NCBI GenBank assembly: GCA_036250195.1
Contig: JAVHZZ010000003.1
Coordinates: forward strand, 19,306,504 to 19,370,503
DNA: 64,000 bases
DNA from: Mixophyes australis
Lineage: Eukaryota > Chordata > Amphibia > Anura > Limnodynastidae
Direction of reading: 5' to 3'
The notes under the pieces are model-generated. The model had not been told where the DNA came from. It did not search any database and saw nothing but the letters and a program-made list of their open reading frames with translations. Shown in pieces: positions 48,225-60,544 of the stretch (the first letter of the stretch is position 1; each line of letters starts with the position of its first letter). Position numbers and translations under genes: made by a program.

Positions 48225-48871
48225 TACCCCATTCATACTGCACCAAAATCCCGGGTTTTTTCCGGGGCGAGCTCAAACGACCCGGGTCTTGGTGCAGTAT
48301 GAATGGTACAAGTCAAAAATCCCGGGTCTTCAACCCGGGATTTATCGAGGGGTAATTCCCAGGTCGGACCCGGGTTGCCTGCTCTATGAATGGTGCAACC
48401 CAGGTTTTTCAACCCGGGTTGCACAGAAAACAAGCTGATTGGCTGTCTGCCTGTCTCTGGAGGATGATGTCATCGGTGGGAGCCCGTGGAAGATTCGAGA
48501 AGGAGTTTAGGAGAGATGGTGGAGTGCAGATCAAGCTGAAGCAGAATCGGAGTTTGTTGGAGAATGACGGCCATGATGAAAAGTAATGTGGTAAACAATC
48601 ACCACCCACTTTTGCATCATCTTTATGCGTCAAAAAACCAGTCACCTTTCAATGACATCACCATTTTTCAGCCAATGAAAACTGCTCTGGTGATGACTCC
48701 CACAAATTGCCAGGGCACAGACTTGTGCAGTATGAATGGGGTCAACCTGGGAAATTCCCGGGTCTGAGGTGCAGTATGAATGGTGTTTCTGAGCTGGGAC
48801 GCTCCGAGCCCCGGCAAAAACCCGGCTTGAAAAACCCGGGATATTGCCGGGGCGGCAGTATGAAAGCGGTA
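48225..48871. mobile_element. Harbinger-like MITE, 647 bp, TSD TTA
   Basis: Left end TACCCCATTCATACTGC and right end GCAGTATGAAAGCGGTA are inverted repeats, flanked by TTA on both sides (48222-48224 and 48872-48874). The interior has many CCCGGG-centred short palindromes (AACCCGGGTT, TCCCGGGT). No transposase is encoded. A 3-bp TWA duplication indicates the PIF/Harbinger superfamily. Confidence 0.8.
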
Positions 48872-49356
48872 TTAGATTTCCCAGGACTCCTTTTCACTGC
48901 CAGCCAATCACAGGTGGCCAGTGCGGAGAAAACACTTGCGATTGGCTGATGATGGTGGCGGTTCATTTTGATCATGTATCGGGGGGCAGGTGGAATTTTT
49001 TTTATGGGGTATTTTTTATTTCCATGTGGACTATAACAGATCAAGAAAGAAGATTTTTTTATTTTATTTTACATTGAATAAAGTGGTGGAGGAAATGGTT
49101 GTTAGGATAAACATACAAAGGAGTCTTACTGGTAAAGGATCAGCGATCTGGCATTAGAGTAATACCACAGATGCCGTTATACTAATAACTTCCGTGGGAA
49201 TTTGCCGAGTTTGTGTCACTTCCATTCAGCAGAATTATCACAGTTGACCAAAAGCCCAAATTGGTCTCCAATACGCACCCACCGTCCCCCTACACCTCTG
49301 CTCAAGAGCTTTACATACATTGACAACATAACATTGTTTGAATTGTAGTGACACTA

Positions 49357-49531
49357 AAGGGTAGATTTATTAAAGCTTCTAATAAGAAAAAGTGGACGTG
49401 TTGCCCATAGCAACCAATCAGAATCTAGCTATCGTGTTCTAGAATGTACTAGGTAAATGATAGCTAGAATCTGATTGGTTGCTATGGGCAACGCCTCCAC
49501 TTTTTCTTTTTAGAAGGTTTGATAAAGCTGC
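49357..49531. mobile_element. Second copy of the palindromic MITE
   Basis: AAGGGTAGATTTATTAAAGC on the left and a long internal inverted repeat (GTTGCCCATAGCAACCAATC and its complement) match the element at 38491-38664. The right terminus is more decayed. Confidence 0.75.
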
Positions 49532-52500
49532 CATCATTTGGTCAAGTTCTCCTGCACCTGAATTAAGTACAAATGATTTCCAACCAGGTTTAGACAATAG
49601 GTGTGTTTGTCTGAGTGAATTAATAATTAAAATATTAACAGCAAGTAATCATATAAAACCCTGTGCTGAATCATACACAGAAGCTGCTGGCGGGGGAATG
49701 TATTGATGTGAATGGGACAATATTTGTCAGAAATTAAAAATATACTGTTTTTTTGTGACAATGATGTCACAGCGATCGTCTAATTTCTAAACATTAACAA
49801 AAAAGTAATCAAGAATAGTTTTACTGTCTCTGGTCTACATTAGTTAATATATAAATATTCCCTTTTAGTTCTCATACTAAATGGTTTTACAAGAGCAGTT
49901 TCAGCTGTGAGACAATGATAAATGAGCCCATTAATGTAATAGGCTGTGCTAATATTACACAGACAATGGAGTTTAATCTGAGTGACGTTGACGGTATGTC
50001 TGTAGACTAATGGCATATGACAGGGTCTATGGATGCATTTCTCAAATAATAGAGGTGACAACATGATATCGCCGTCTTCCCGAGGTCTAATGACTGCGGT
50101 GCTTACTCAGCAGCCCAAACAAGACCCCACCGTGATTTTATATGAACTCGGCATCAAAGTGTTTCGCTCGTAATACCTTGGCCTTTCTAAACCATCTACC
50201 AATATAAAAAAATACATTAATGAGTTGTCTAGAAGAGAGATCAAATCATTAATGATGTAAACTTATTTTCTAAAAGGCTTAATTTACTGGACGTTGGTTT
50301 TAATACTTTACTATTTGCCAGTTACTGGAAATGATTGGAAATTGCGCTTAGTAGTGGTCTGGGTGAGGATGGAGAAAACACGAGAGATATCCGTATGTGA
50401 CGTCAACCACCGAGGGTCACTGAAGTGCACCCAACACCAAGAATTATCTGATTATAGCACTATTATTAATATGTGACATTCACATTATTATCCCGGCCAA
50501 TAGTCCTGATTGGAAAACTGGGACACATTATACCCCACTCTCTATTCAAACCGCACCTGATCTAAGAAAATCATGCCCACATCCGGCCAAAGCGCCCCTC
50601 TTTGGGGCAGGGTCATGCCCACCTTCGGTGCTGGAAATCGGTGCTGCCCTGTGAAAGGGGGGTCTTTTGGCATTTAATGACAGAAGTTTACCAAGAAGAA
50701 GGAGATACCTCAGTATGAACCCTTGGTTGCGCTTCCGTTAGGTGGACCAGGAGCCAAACACAGGAACTAATATAGAGAAACTAGGGGCACAGCAGTTGGT
50801 ATCAGAGTCCGACAGAAGAAGCTGCAGCATAATAAAATGAAAGATTACCAGTATTCCTATGTGAGTAATGGGCAGGACTGGCACAAGAGCCCTAGTCGCT
50901 CCCCTGCTGGCAATGCACAGCTCAGCTCTGCAATCTCTCGTCTTGCCTTGTGCAGTACGCGGGCAGCATCATCTCTTCGTGGGAGTTTGGTATTGGCTGG
51001 GATATTGTATCCCACTGCCACAATTCCTGCCCATTACCAACAGGGAGGAGGTTTGCCTATAGGTATCGGGTGCTGGAACGATTGCTGATGTACCCTTTAG
51101 CTGGTAGTGCACGCTGGCACTTGAAGTTGCACAGTGCCCCTGTTTCACGCCTTCTGTCAATGTACATATTTGATATCCCAGTACTAGAAGCCACAAATGG
51201 GGCGTGACCAGGATGCCACAGGGGAGCGGTCACACCCCCAGCAGCACCGGGCAGCTCTCTGGGGGAGTGACCATTCCCCTGTTGCATCCTGGCCACGCCC
51301 CCAGGGTGCTTCCTGGTGCTGCTAAGCGCTAGGCTGTCCATTACACACCTCCCTTCCCCCAACATTCCCACCCACGGGACAAACATGTCCTCGGATGCGT
51401 CAGAGTCCTAAAATCGTGACTGTCCCACTCAAAATCCGGGACAGTTGAGAGGTATACCGGCAACATTTCCATTTGGAACATCTGAAAAATAAGCCCCCTT
51501 CCTGAATTGCCATTTCCTTTAAGGACACAATTTTCATATGGGTCACACCCCTTTTGCCTACAGAAATTGCGATGGTGACTGGGACTGTTGGAAATAGCTA
51601 TATAGAGGGGTCTATTTGTCAAAGGGCGAAAAGTCCGTTAGGCAGTGAAGATGGGTGTTTTCCTAACGATTACTTGCTATTTAACAAGGATCGTGGATCA
51701 CGGCAGTACAAGTACCACCACAATCCTTTAATCTCAGGATGGCGATAGCAAAAGAAAATCACGGAAAAATTGTGTATTCTTGAATTTTTTCTATGTGTAA
51801 AAATGTTAAAATGTGTTTTTAAATTTTTTTTGTTTACCGGTTCATGCAATGCGCATATCGCTTGAGACTGTAATCTGTAAGTTGACTGTTTACGTATCGG
51901 ACCAGTATCCAAGAGGCGGTAGAGTGCGGCTCATCTGCTCCCTTGATATTTTATTAATAGATTGCGGCGATAGAAAGTCAGACTTATGGATGTGCATTGA
52001 TAAATAATAGACCACAAAGTGTCTATTAGAATAATGATGGTGGGAAGGTTTTATTCTTGGCTACTTAGGACCATTTTGCTTCCTAAAATGCACATGAAAT
52101 AAAATATATTTATACCTGTATGGATCCAAAGCTCCAGCCTTGCCCATCCCAAATAGCAAGATACAACCATTTGAGAGCCCAAATGAGTTAAACTGATTGT
52201 CAGTAATTTGCTTCTAACTCATTTTACTATAATAAATCTGCAGACAAGCTTACTTACTAAGTTTAGTGCTGTGATATTTATACCCTATGAATTAATTAAT
52301 TATCGGTATTTCCTGTCTTCCGTGACTCACATCTGCCGATGAAATATAATTCCCCACACTCATTACGTGAGATAAATCTCCTGCCCCCACTCCAACTGTG
52401 ACTGTGAAAATACACTCTGCAAACAGAGCAAAGTATTTTCTAAAAAAACATTTTAATTAATGTTTACTGCAATATACAAAATTATCCTCACGTCATTTAA

Positions 52501-52739
52501 ACTTTCTTAAAGTCCTGTCACCTACACACAGTGGGAAGTGCTATTTCCTAGTTTGAACCGCCGCTGCCAACAATCCCGAATTTTCTAGGAGAGTCCCAGG
52601 ATTTTTATTTCTGTGCCAGGTCCACAGAGTCAGATGGAGAGGTTATTTTGTTTATTTTTTTTATATTTATATGACTCCGCTCCTTTCTTGCAACCCGCTG
52701 GAATGATTCTCATGGTGGAACAAGGAGCGAGCTATATGC

Positions 52740-53740
52740 GGTGCTCTATGTCACAGTCATGTGATGTGATCATGTGACCTTGCATGCACTTGTGAGCCAG
52801 GGAGGAGTGACGTAAGACAACTCAATTGTCTCACACATCGCACCAGCTAACCTGCATTTTGGTCACTGTTCTTACCTGTTTCCCTTGGTTCTCACTCCCT
52901 GCATTCACTGCTGGTCTGAACTGAGCAGGTGCACATCTGGTCTTTTTAAAACTTCCTGCATTATCTTAATTGGCTAATTGTCTGTCAGCTCTGTTTATTT
53001 AAAGCACCTGCTTCTCTACTAAGTTGCCAGATCTTCAGGTCTCCTTACCTGCTAGGATGCTGTTCTCTCTGGCTCCTGTCTGCACATCGGTATCCTGTGT
53101 TACCTGTTCTACCATCAAGACCTGTGGTATTATTGCAAGAACCTCGTGCCTCATCATCGGTCCCGTTCTCAAGCTATTTGCTTTCCAGGGATCTCAGGGC
53201 ATCAGTTCTCTGCAGTTCACCACCTGTCCGTTGGTATCCTGTGTTACCTGTTCCTCGATCAAGACCTGTGGTATTATTGCAAGACCCTCGTGCCTCATTA
53301 TCAGTCCCGTTCATAAGCTATTCACTTTCCAGGGATCTCAGGGCATCAGTTATCTGCAGTTTACCACCTAGCAGTTGGTAACCTGTACTACCTGTTCCAT
53401 GATCAAGACCTGTAGTATTGTTGCAGGAACCTCGTGCCTCATAATCAGTCCTGTTCTCAGCTATTCGCTTTATAAAGACCTCAACGCTTTGGTTCACTCC
53501 CATTCACCTGAACCTCTGCATTTATGGTCCAGCAGTCCTGCTCCACTCCACGGTTCCATCTCACCCTGCTCTAATTCCCCCTTATAGGACCGCGACCTGC
53601 GGCTAGAGAGCAGCTAAGTCTATACTCCTTTGTGGAGATCCCTGGTGAATACCTCTCCACCGTTAGACTCCTCACCTCTCTGGGGGTAAGTCTATCTAGA
53701 GCGGGGTTTCGAGGCCTATTCCAAACTCCATGACAGCTAC
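52740..53740 (+). mobile_element. LTR-like region with a 144-bp tandem repeat
   Basis: A TGTCACAG start (52749) and ATGACA end (53735) with TTTAAAGCACC and a pyrimidine-rich body recall the solo LTR at 27.2-29.2 kb. I could not find a matching target duplication, so the limits are uncertain. Inside, a 144-bp unit starting GGTATCCTGTGTTACC repeats at 53089, 53233 and 53377. The frames across it (115 codons at 53024-53371) merely follow the repeat. Confidence 0.5.
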
Positions 53741-56700
53741 AATTTAGTCTCAACATTTGCTTACAAGGCATGCTTTTGTCTCCGCTCTCTCCCACTTCCG
53801 TAGCGACAGGTTTTTTATTAACTGTAATAGTTAGCATCTGCAGGAAAGTGCAACAACCAGCTTACTAGCCTGGGAGACTGAAGACACTGCAGGGTGGAGG
53901 AGATAGAGCGGCAAGGGAGTGAGCATTACTGGTTATTTACTAATGGGCATCCTGATTGGCATTCCTGCAACTAATGGACATCTTACTGGACATTATAGCC
54001 ACAACTGGGCATCCTAGTGGGTATTACTGATGGGTATATTACTAGGGTATCACTGCTACTAATTGATATCTTCCCAGTCATTACTGTTACAACTAAGTAA
54101 CTTCCTGAGTAGTATTGCTACTGATGGGCATTACTAATCCACGCAGGTCATGCCAACACTCCAACTGACCAAACCCTGTTTTGGTATGCCCTCACCCTAA
54201 TTTGAAAATGCCAGGTTTCCTTTTCCTGCCAAAAATCAAGACTGTACTCTGAACAAACAGGGATTGTTGGGAGGTATGTCAAAGAGAGACATTTTACTGA
54301 ACCATTATGTTTTTTAAAATCAGGATATGTGGTATTCTATAGTACTTAAGCAAATAAATGTTTATTTTTGCAAAAACCCTGTTTGCCTGCGATGGAACAT
54401 TTAATTCAATGTGATCTTTATGTGTTCTATATGCTCTCTCCCAGGCTGACCTTCTTGTGCAGCTCACAGCATTAAAGCAGGGAAGATGTGAAGTATAGAG
54501 AAAGATAGCCCAGGCGAAAACATAGCATATGTAGACAGGCCAACTCACCTTGAGAGGTTCCTTATTAATGCCACGATCCTGCACTCGTAAAAAGAAGAGA
54601 TCGGCTGTCAGTTTTCCCTGAGAGAGCTCAGTCTGTGCTTAACACTCTCCTGCTGCCTCTCATCCCTGATTGTTACTCTCTAAAAGGGGCATTTTGTATC
54701 AGAGTCGTGTGAAGTCATTGATGTTGCTAGCCCTGCAATTTCTGAACCTGCTGTCGTTTTTCCTGACTGATTTTTCTGGAAACTGACCTTGTGGACTTCT
54801 CAAACCCCTGACCTCGGCTTGTTTTTGTAATCTTCTCTTTGATTCTGCTGCCAATGTCTGGTTCCTGTTCTGGCCCTGTCTTCTTGCCATTAGTTGGTAA
54901 TCATTCTGCTCCTGACCCGCTGACACAAACCATTATTAGTGTGAAAGACAGTTTATTCAGTCCTGTACCCGTGCAGCCTAATTCTACCAGTGCCATGCCA
55001 GTCCTTTTACCAGTGCATCCTCAGTACCAGCATTGTGTCTATATTCTTAATTTCTGTTTCCTGTATCAGCGATATCTGCTATATCAGTGACACGCCAGTC
55101 CTGCTATCTGCTCAGCCTGGTTACCTGTATTACCTGTACACCTTCATACGTCCTCTTCCTACATGTCCATTCTAGCTTCCAGCCTCTGGACGTAATATAC
55201 AATAGCTTCTGTACCTGTGACCTTTTGCAGAATGGTACCTGTTATAAATATATCCTGCAGTAAAGTCTTCCAATGGTCTGTAATAAGCAAACCTGAAACT
55301 AGTCACATGTTCAGTCGTTTTTATTGTGTTACTTTTTTTTTTTATAAAACCACCTCCTTTCTTCAATTAGCAAAACCATATCACATACCTGGGACTTCCA
55401 CTGTTTGCAATGTTAGTTCAAGTCTCCAGTCCAACAGAGTTACGACTGGAAGGCTGGGCAGCCCGTCAGACCAGAGTCCTGGATACACTCCATTCATTAA
55501 ATGGAGAACCGACCATAATCTTTAAATTCTAGCACGATAAAGAAAAAAAATGGACAGTGCAGATATTCCACGGCAGTCCTTTAATAAGGGAACGTGAGGC
55601 CATGGGACAGAGCAGCTCAGAGGTCCCTTAAATACCAGAATGTAAATAAAATTCAAAAAGCCCCATTCTATCCGAACTAGTTCCCGATGCAGCGTATCAG
55701 GCACCAAGTAGATGATGTCTAGAGAGGACTGAACGCACCAATAGTGACAAAATGAGACAATAGTGGTCACAGGGCAAATATCACCTTAGTAGGCTCTATA
55801 TCCATTTGCACTCATGAGGGGTTACATACAACATTATAAAGTCAAAATCACTTGTACAAATTGTGGATTATAATGTAACTTGGAGATCAGTTTTATCGTT
55901 TGAGTTCCGTTTCCGGGTTGGACCTCTGTTGGCTGAGATCTTGGACTTACGTTGATTGCAAGGTTATTATTTGGGGCAGGTTCAGATTTAGGATTTGGGC
56001 TAACGTCACGACTATGTAAGGGTAATTCGGATTATTTTACGTTTCAATCAAGTACTTATTAATTACTTTTTACCCTATATCTTATTTGGCCCAGGACATT
56101 TTAGGATTACTTTTGCCAAATAATTTTAGAGAGGAGCCTCAGGGGTCAGGTGTCTAGGACACCAGTGGGGTCCATCGCGGTGACCCGCCTACTCTTGTGG
56201 TCACAGGGATAATGCCCTTTTACTGATTTAGTAAAAATTTCCCGATCCTGATTTTGTCCAAGTCTTGATTTACTAAACTGATCACCAGATCGAACTTACA
56301 ACATTTATAACACTATAATAAATTAACATTGCTGCATAATTCAATGTCAATATTTATCATCCAGTGAATCCAACCAGTTTCGTTCTGTCAATCAATTTTA
56401 ATAACGTTACAAGGTTTCTAATCCTTTTTTTTGTAACTAGTTCACGGTGACAAAATTTCACCGACTGGGAATTTTGCTAGTGGCAGGACAAACAATTTGT
56501 ACCAAAATTCTAGATTTGACTTTGCATTGGACATTAAAGTTTAAAAGAATTACATGTAATAAAGTTATTAATCCTAATAAAATTGTTTCTTATTTTTGTG
56601 ATTTAACTTCAGTAGTTTTAGTTGATGACATTTTAGTTCGTTTTTAGGTATCCCACCTGGGGGTAAATGTATCAATCTCCGGTTTTGCCAACTCGCGGGA

Positions 56701-57207
56701 GTTCATGAGATGACAGCTTAAATTTAAAGCAGCGCTGCCTTGTTAAGGGATGTTTCATTGTATGAAGTCACTTACTAATCTAAATATAGTATTATTCCAA
56801 CATAGTTCCTAGTAAGTTTATACTAGGAGTCCTTTCTACTTATAAAACCAGGAGTATTCTGAATAATATTATATGGGACTGGGTCACATTTTAATTAAAA
56901 TCTGGCAATTATGGCTAAAAATATTTTAAGAGTTTTAGAATCCTTACTAAATTGTTAATAAAACTCAGGACAACCACCTAAAGTAGTAGTTACCATCTTC
57001 TTTTTGGACAACACACTGTCCATTTTTAATATATTTAATGTTCCACATTTGACCTGTCTTCATTCCTTTCCCTTAAGACCTGTCTTTGTATTAAAGTCAG
57101 ATTTTAGACAAGTTCCTACTTTTAAAAGTATTTTAAACAGCGACAGTACTTTTGTACATCAGACAGACAAGAGTTATAACGTCTAATGTGTTTGTGTTGT
57201 GTTTCAG

Positions 57208-57317
57208 GAATGGAATGACTATAAATTACGATGGAACCCCGCAGATTATGATAATGTCACCTCCATACGGGTCCCCTCAGAGATGATCTGGATACCAGAC
57301 ATTGTACTGTACAACAA
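57208..57317 (+). CDS. chrna2: CHRNA2 exon 4 (ligand-binding loop A region)
   Basis: This 110-bp exon encodes residues 90-125 and two bases of codon 126. It reads [20 protein letters not shown], then [16 protein letters not shown]. The segment includes the loop A tyrosine (Y124, equivalent to Torpedo Y93), which lines the acetylcholine site, and a glycosylation motif NVT at residue 105. The acceptor is TTGTGTTTCAG and the donor GTAAGT, phase 2. [13 protein letters not shown] distinguishes CHRNA2 from CHRNA4 (ELIWRPD), as I know the families. Confidence 0.97.
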
Positions 57318-58079
57318 GTAAGTACCTCCAAAGGCCGCCTTGTACCTAGAAGAAATATGGGCGTTTTGAGGCAAACCTTTAGTTTGGACAACAATGCTGC
57401 CAAAGTTCATTTTCCACCAGAGATGTTTGAAATTGTTTCAAAAAGGATCTAGAACCAGTTTTGAAAATTTGGGATTTATTTTCAAACTTTTGATAGACCA
57501 AAATAAATTGAGCTAAATTTGGCAAAGGAGAACCGGTTTAGCCATGATTGAGCTTAAATGGCAACATTGTAACGTATTTGTAGCAGTTTTCAACTTTTGG
57601 AACACAGCAATTTTCACAGCTTGAATTAATAACACACAAAAAACATATTTTGCCTGGAAGAAAGGGCAATATTGTGTATTATAATATTTTATGATTTATT
57701 TTAATAAGTTGGGAACACAAACTTCAGACTCTGACTTTGCACTCAAATTTCAAGTTCAGCTTAGTAGTGAGGAAATGCTCCCCGTGGGGATCGCACCATA
57801 ATGAATTTCAATATGTTGGAACCAAAAATCCAAGGTCGTCAAACTGAACTGGATCGATGAGTGGCTGAAATCGTTTCCAGCATTTGTACTTTCCATCAAG
57901 TTGGCTATGGAGGGAATTGAATTTCCCGTAGCGTGCCGCGGAATGGTGGCGGAGGCAGTTCGCGGCAATGTAACATAACATCACCGTTTGGGAAATGTTC
58001 TGGTACCGTAGTACCCGGAAATGAGCATAGCCGGTGATGTCCAGCGGCTCAACGCTTTTATCTTACTCGTCAACGATGT

Positions 58080-58915
58080 GTGTGTCTGTGGCAGTGTGTG
58101 TCTGTGGCAGTGTGTGTATGTGTCAGTGTGTGTCTGTGGCAGTGTGTGTATGTGTCAGTGTGTGTCTGTGGCAGTGTGTGTATGTGTCAGTGTGTGTCTG
58201 TGGCAGTGTGTGTATGTGGAAGTGTGTGTCTGTGGCAGTGTGTGTATGTGTCAGTGTGTGTCTGTGGCAGTGTGTGTATGTGTCAGTGTGTGTCTGTGGC
58301 AGTGTGTGTCTGTGGCAGTGTGTGTATGTGTCAGTGTGTGTCTGTGGCAGTGTGTGTATGTGGCAGTGTGTGTCTGTGGCAGTGTGTGTATGTGTCAGTG
58401 TGTGTCTGTGGCAGTGTGTGTATGTGTCAGTGTGTGTCTGTGGCAGTGTGTGTCTGTGGCAGTGTGTGTATGTGTCAGTGTGTGTCTGTGGCAGTGTGTG
58501 TATGTGTCAGTGTGTGTCTGTGTCAGTGTATATGTGTCAGTGTGTGTCTGTCTTTGCATGTGTGTGTCTGTGGCAGTGTGTGTCTGTCTTTGTATGTGTG
58601 TGTCTGTGGCAGTGTGTGTCTGTGGCAGTGTGTGTCTGTCTTTGCATGTGTGTGCCTGTGGCAGTGTGTGTCTGTGGCAGTGTGTGCCTGTGGCAGTGTG
58701 TGTATGTGGCAGTGTGTGCCTGTGGCAGTGTGTGTATGTGGCAGTGTGTGTCTGTGGCAGTGTGTGTCTGTCTTTGCATGTGTATGTGCGTGTGTGTGTG
58801 TGTCTGTCTGTGCGTGTGTGTGTGTGTGTCTGTCTGTGCATGTGTGTGTGCGTGCGTGTCTGTGTGTGTGCGTGTCTGTGTGTGTGCGTGTCTGTGTGTG
58901 TGCATGTCTGTGTGT
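58080..58915. repeat. 16-bp TG-rich minisatellite (about 50 units)
   Basis: Units of TGTGTGTCTGTGGCAG alternate with TGTGTGTATGTGTCAG, decaying to plain TG/CG-bearing repeats at the right. All three forward frames are open for up to 312 codons of Cys/Val/Ser-rich nonsense. Long alternating purine-pyrimidine stretches could take up Z-DNA. Confidence 0.95.
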
Positions 58916-59852
58916 TTTGAAACTGATACATATTGTATGTGACAGATTTTGCAAGAATTATTTTTTGTGGCTGGGAGGAATGAATTGCTTTCCTCTCTCT
59001 AATGTCAAATTAATTTAGTGGTTTAATGAGTTCAGTTGCCGAGAAGCCTGTCAATTCCATTCAGGGCCTGCGTTTTGCATAACAAAGTAATTATCCTGCT
59101 CTTCTGGCATGCAGCACATTCAGATGTTTAGCAGACGTAATAATTCATGATGGCATATTTATTGTGTCACATCTATAAATAATAGAGTTCATTGTGTCCC
59201 CATGGCTGGTCATTCAGGGGAGATCCGTTCCTCCATCGCCCGTAAATCACAGCGTTACACCCCGTATTTTCACTATTATCCGTTTCTTACCTGCCCCTTA
59301 TAACTCCAATAATTCTCCCATCAATCAGTATCAATTACACAAACTAACTGTTCTATGTCATTTATTGTTACCTCTCCCAGTCATGTAATATATTCTCTTG
59401 GCTTCTCCAACTCAGGGACAAGCTTAGTATTCTAAAGACTGGGAACTATCACAGGGGCAAACACAGGATTTTCCATCTCACCATTATTTTCTGTTACATG
59501 CCACATGTTGTTACATACACAGTGTAATTATAATATACATAAATTATGGAAAAATACATCTTACCTTACAAACTAACAAAATTGACAGACTATGACCACT
59601 GGTGTTGTCTATGGTCTATCTTGTGTTTTGCTTTAACATCCGGGTACTGGAATTGAGTAAAGCTCTTATCTGAGTGGTCAAATCTCACCTTTTCTGAGAT
59701 ACTAAAATTGCAGCATTTATACCATGAGATGTCACTACTAGATCTATTTGTTAGTTATCTGAATAATTGGACAATATATATATATATATTTATAACAAGT
59801 TGAATTTTGTTTTCTATAGAGGCATGTTTGACATTAGCCTCACATCTCTACT

Positions 59853-60544
59853 ATGCGTTGCTGGAAAACTTTACTACTTCCACTATATAACTCTCAGTCT
59901 GTGGCTTCCTGTTGCCTCCATTCCCCTCCTCACATCATGTCACTGCCCCTGTCACATGCAGCCCTGTCCTCACTACCACATCACTCATCTCCTGATATAC
60001 TCTGTGCTGCTGGGGACCCTGCTCCTTCCACTATATAACTCTCAGTCTGTGGCTTCCTGCTGCCTCCATTCCCCTCCTCACATCATGTCACTGCCCCTGT
60101 CACATGCAGCCCTGTCTTCACTAACACATCACTAATCTCCTGATATAATCTGTGCTGCTGGGGGCCCTGCTCCTTCCACTATATAACTCTCAGTCTGTGT
60201 CTTCCTGCTGCCTCCATTCCCCTCCTCACATCATGTCACTGCCCCTGTCACATGCAGCCCTGTCCTCACTAACACATCACTCATCTCCTGATATACTCTG
60301 TGCTGCTGGGGACCCAGCTCCTTCCACTATATAACTCTCAGTCTGTGACTTCCTGCTGCCTCCATTCCCCTCCTCACATCATGTCACTGTCCCTGTCACA
60401 TGCAGCCCTGTCCTCACTAACACATCACTCATCTCCTGATATACTCTGTGCTGCTGGGACCCTGCTCCTTCCACTATATAACTCTCAGTCTGTGTCTTCC
60501 TGCTGCCTCCATTCCCCTCCTCACATCATGTCACTGCTCCTGAC
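59853..60544. repeat. 148-bp tandem repeat, about 4.7 copies
   Basis: The marker TCTGTGCTGCTGGGG recurs at 60001, 60149, 60297 and 60445, an exact 148-bp period apart from single-base changes. Each unit contains CTTCCACTATATAACTCTCA and CATCATGTCACTGCCCCTG. High identity suggests recent duplication. Confidence 0.95.

Larger units (their letters stand above)
45913..57207 (+). other. chrna2: CHRNA2 intron 3 (11.3 kb)
   Basis: Phase 0, from GTAGGC to the acceptor TTGTGTTTCAG. It contains SINE copy D, two MITEs, an LTR-like region and dispersed ACCTCCCAAC-family fragments (46960-47110, 50490-50650, 51190-51460, 54140-54290). The stretches 49840-50490 and 55500-57200 are AT-rich without recognisable features. 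Confidence 0.9.

Noticed and set aside
58021..59018. Three overlapping frames of about 300 codons (Cys/Val-rich)
   Set aside because: TG-rich array read in all three forward frames; typical microsatellite artefact.
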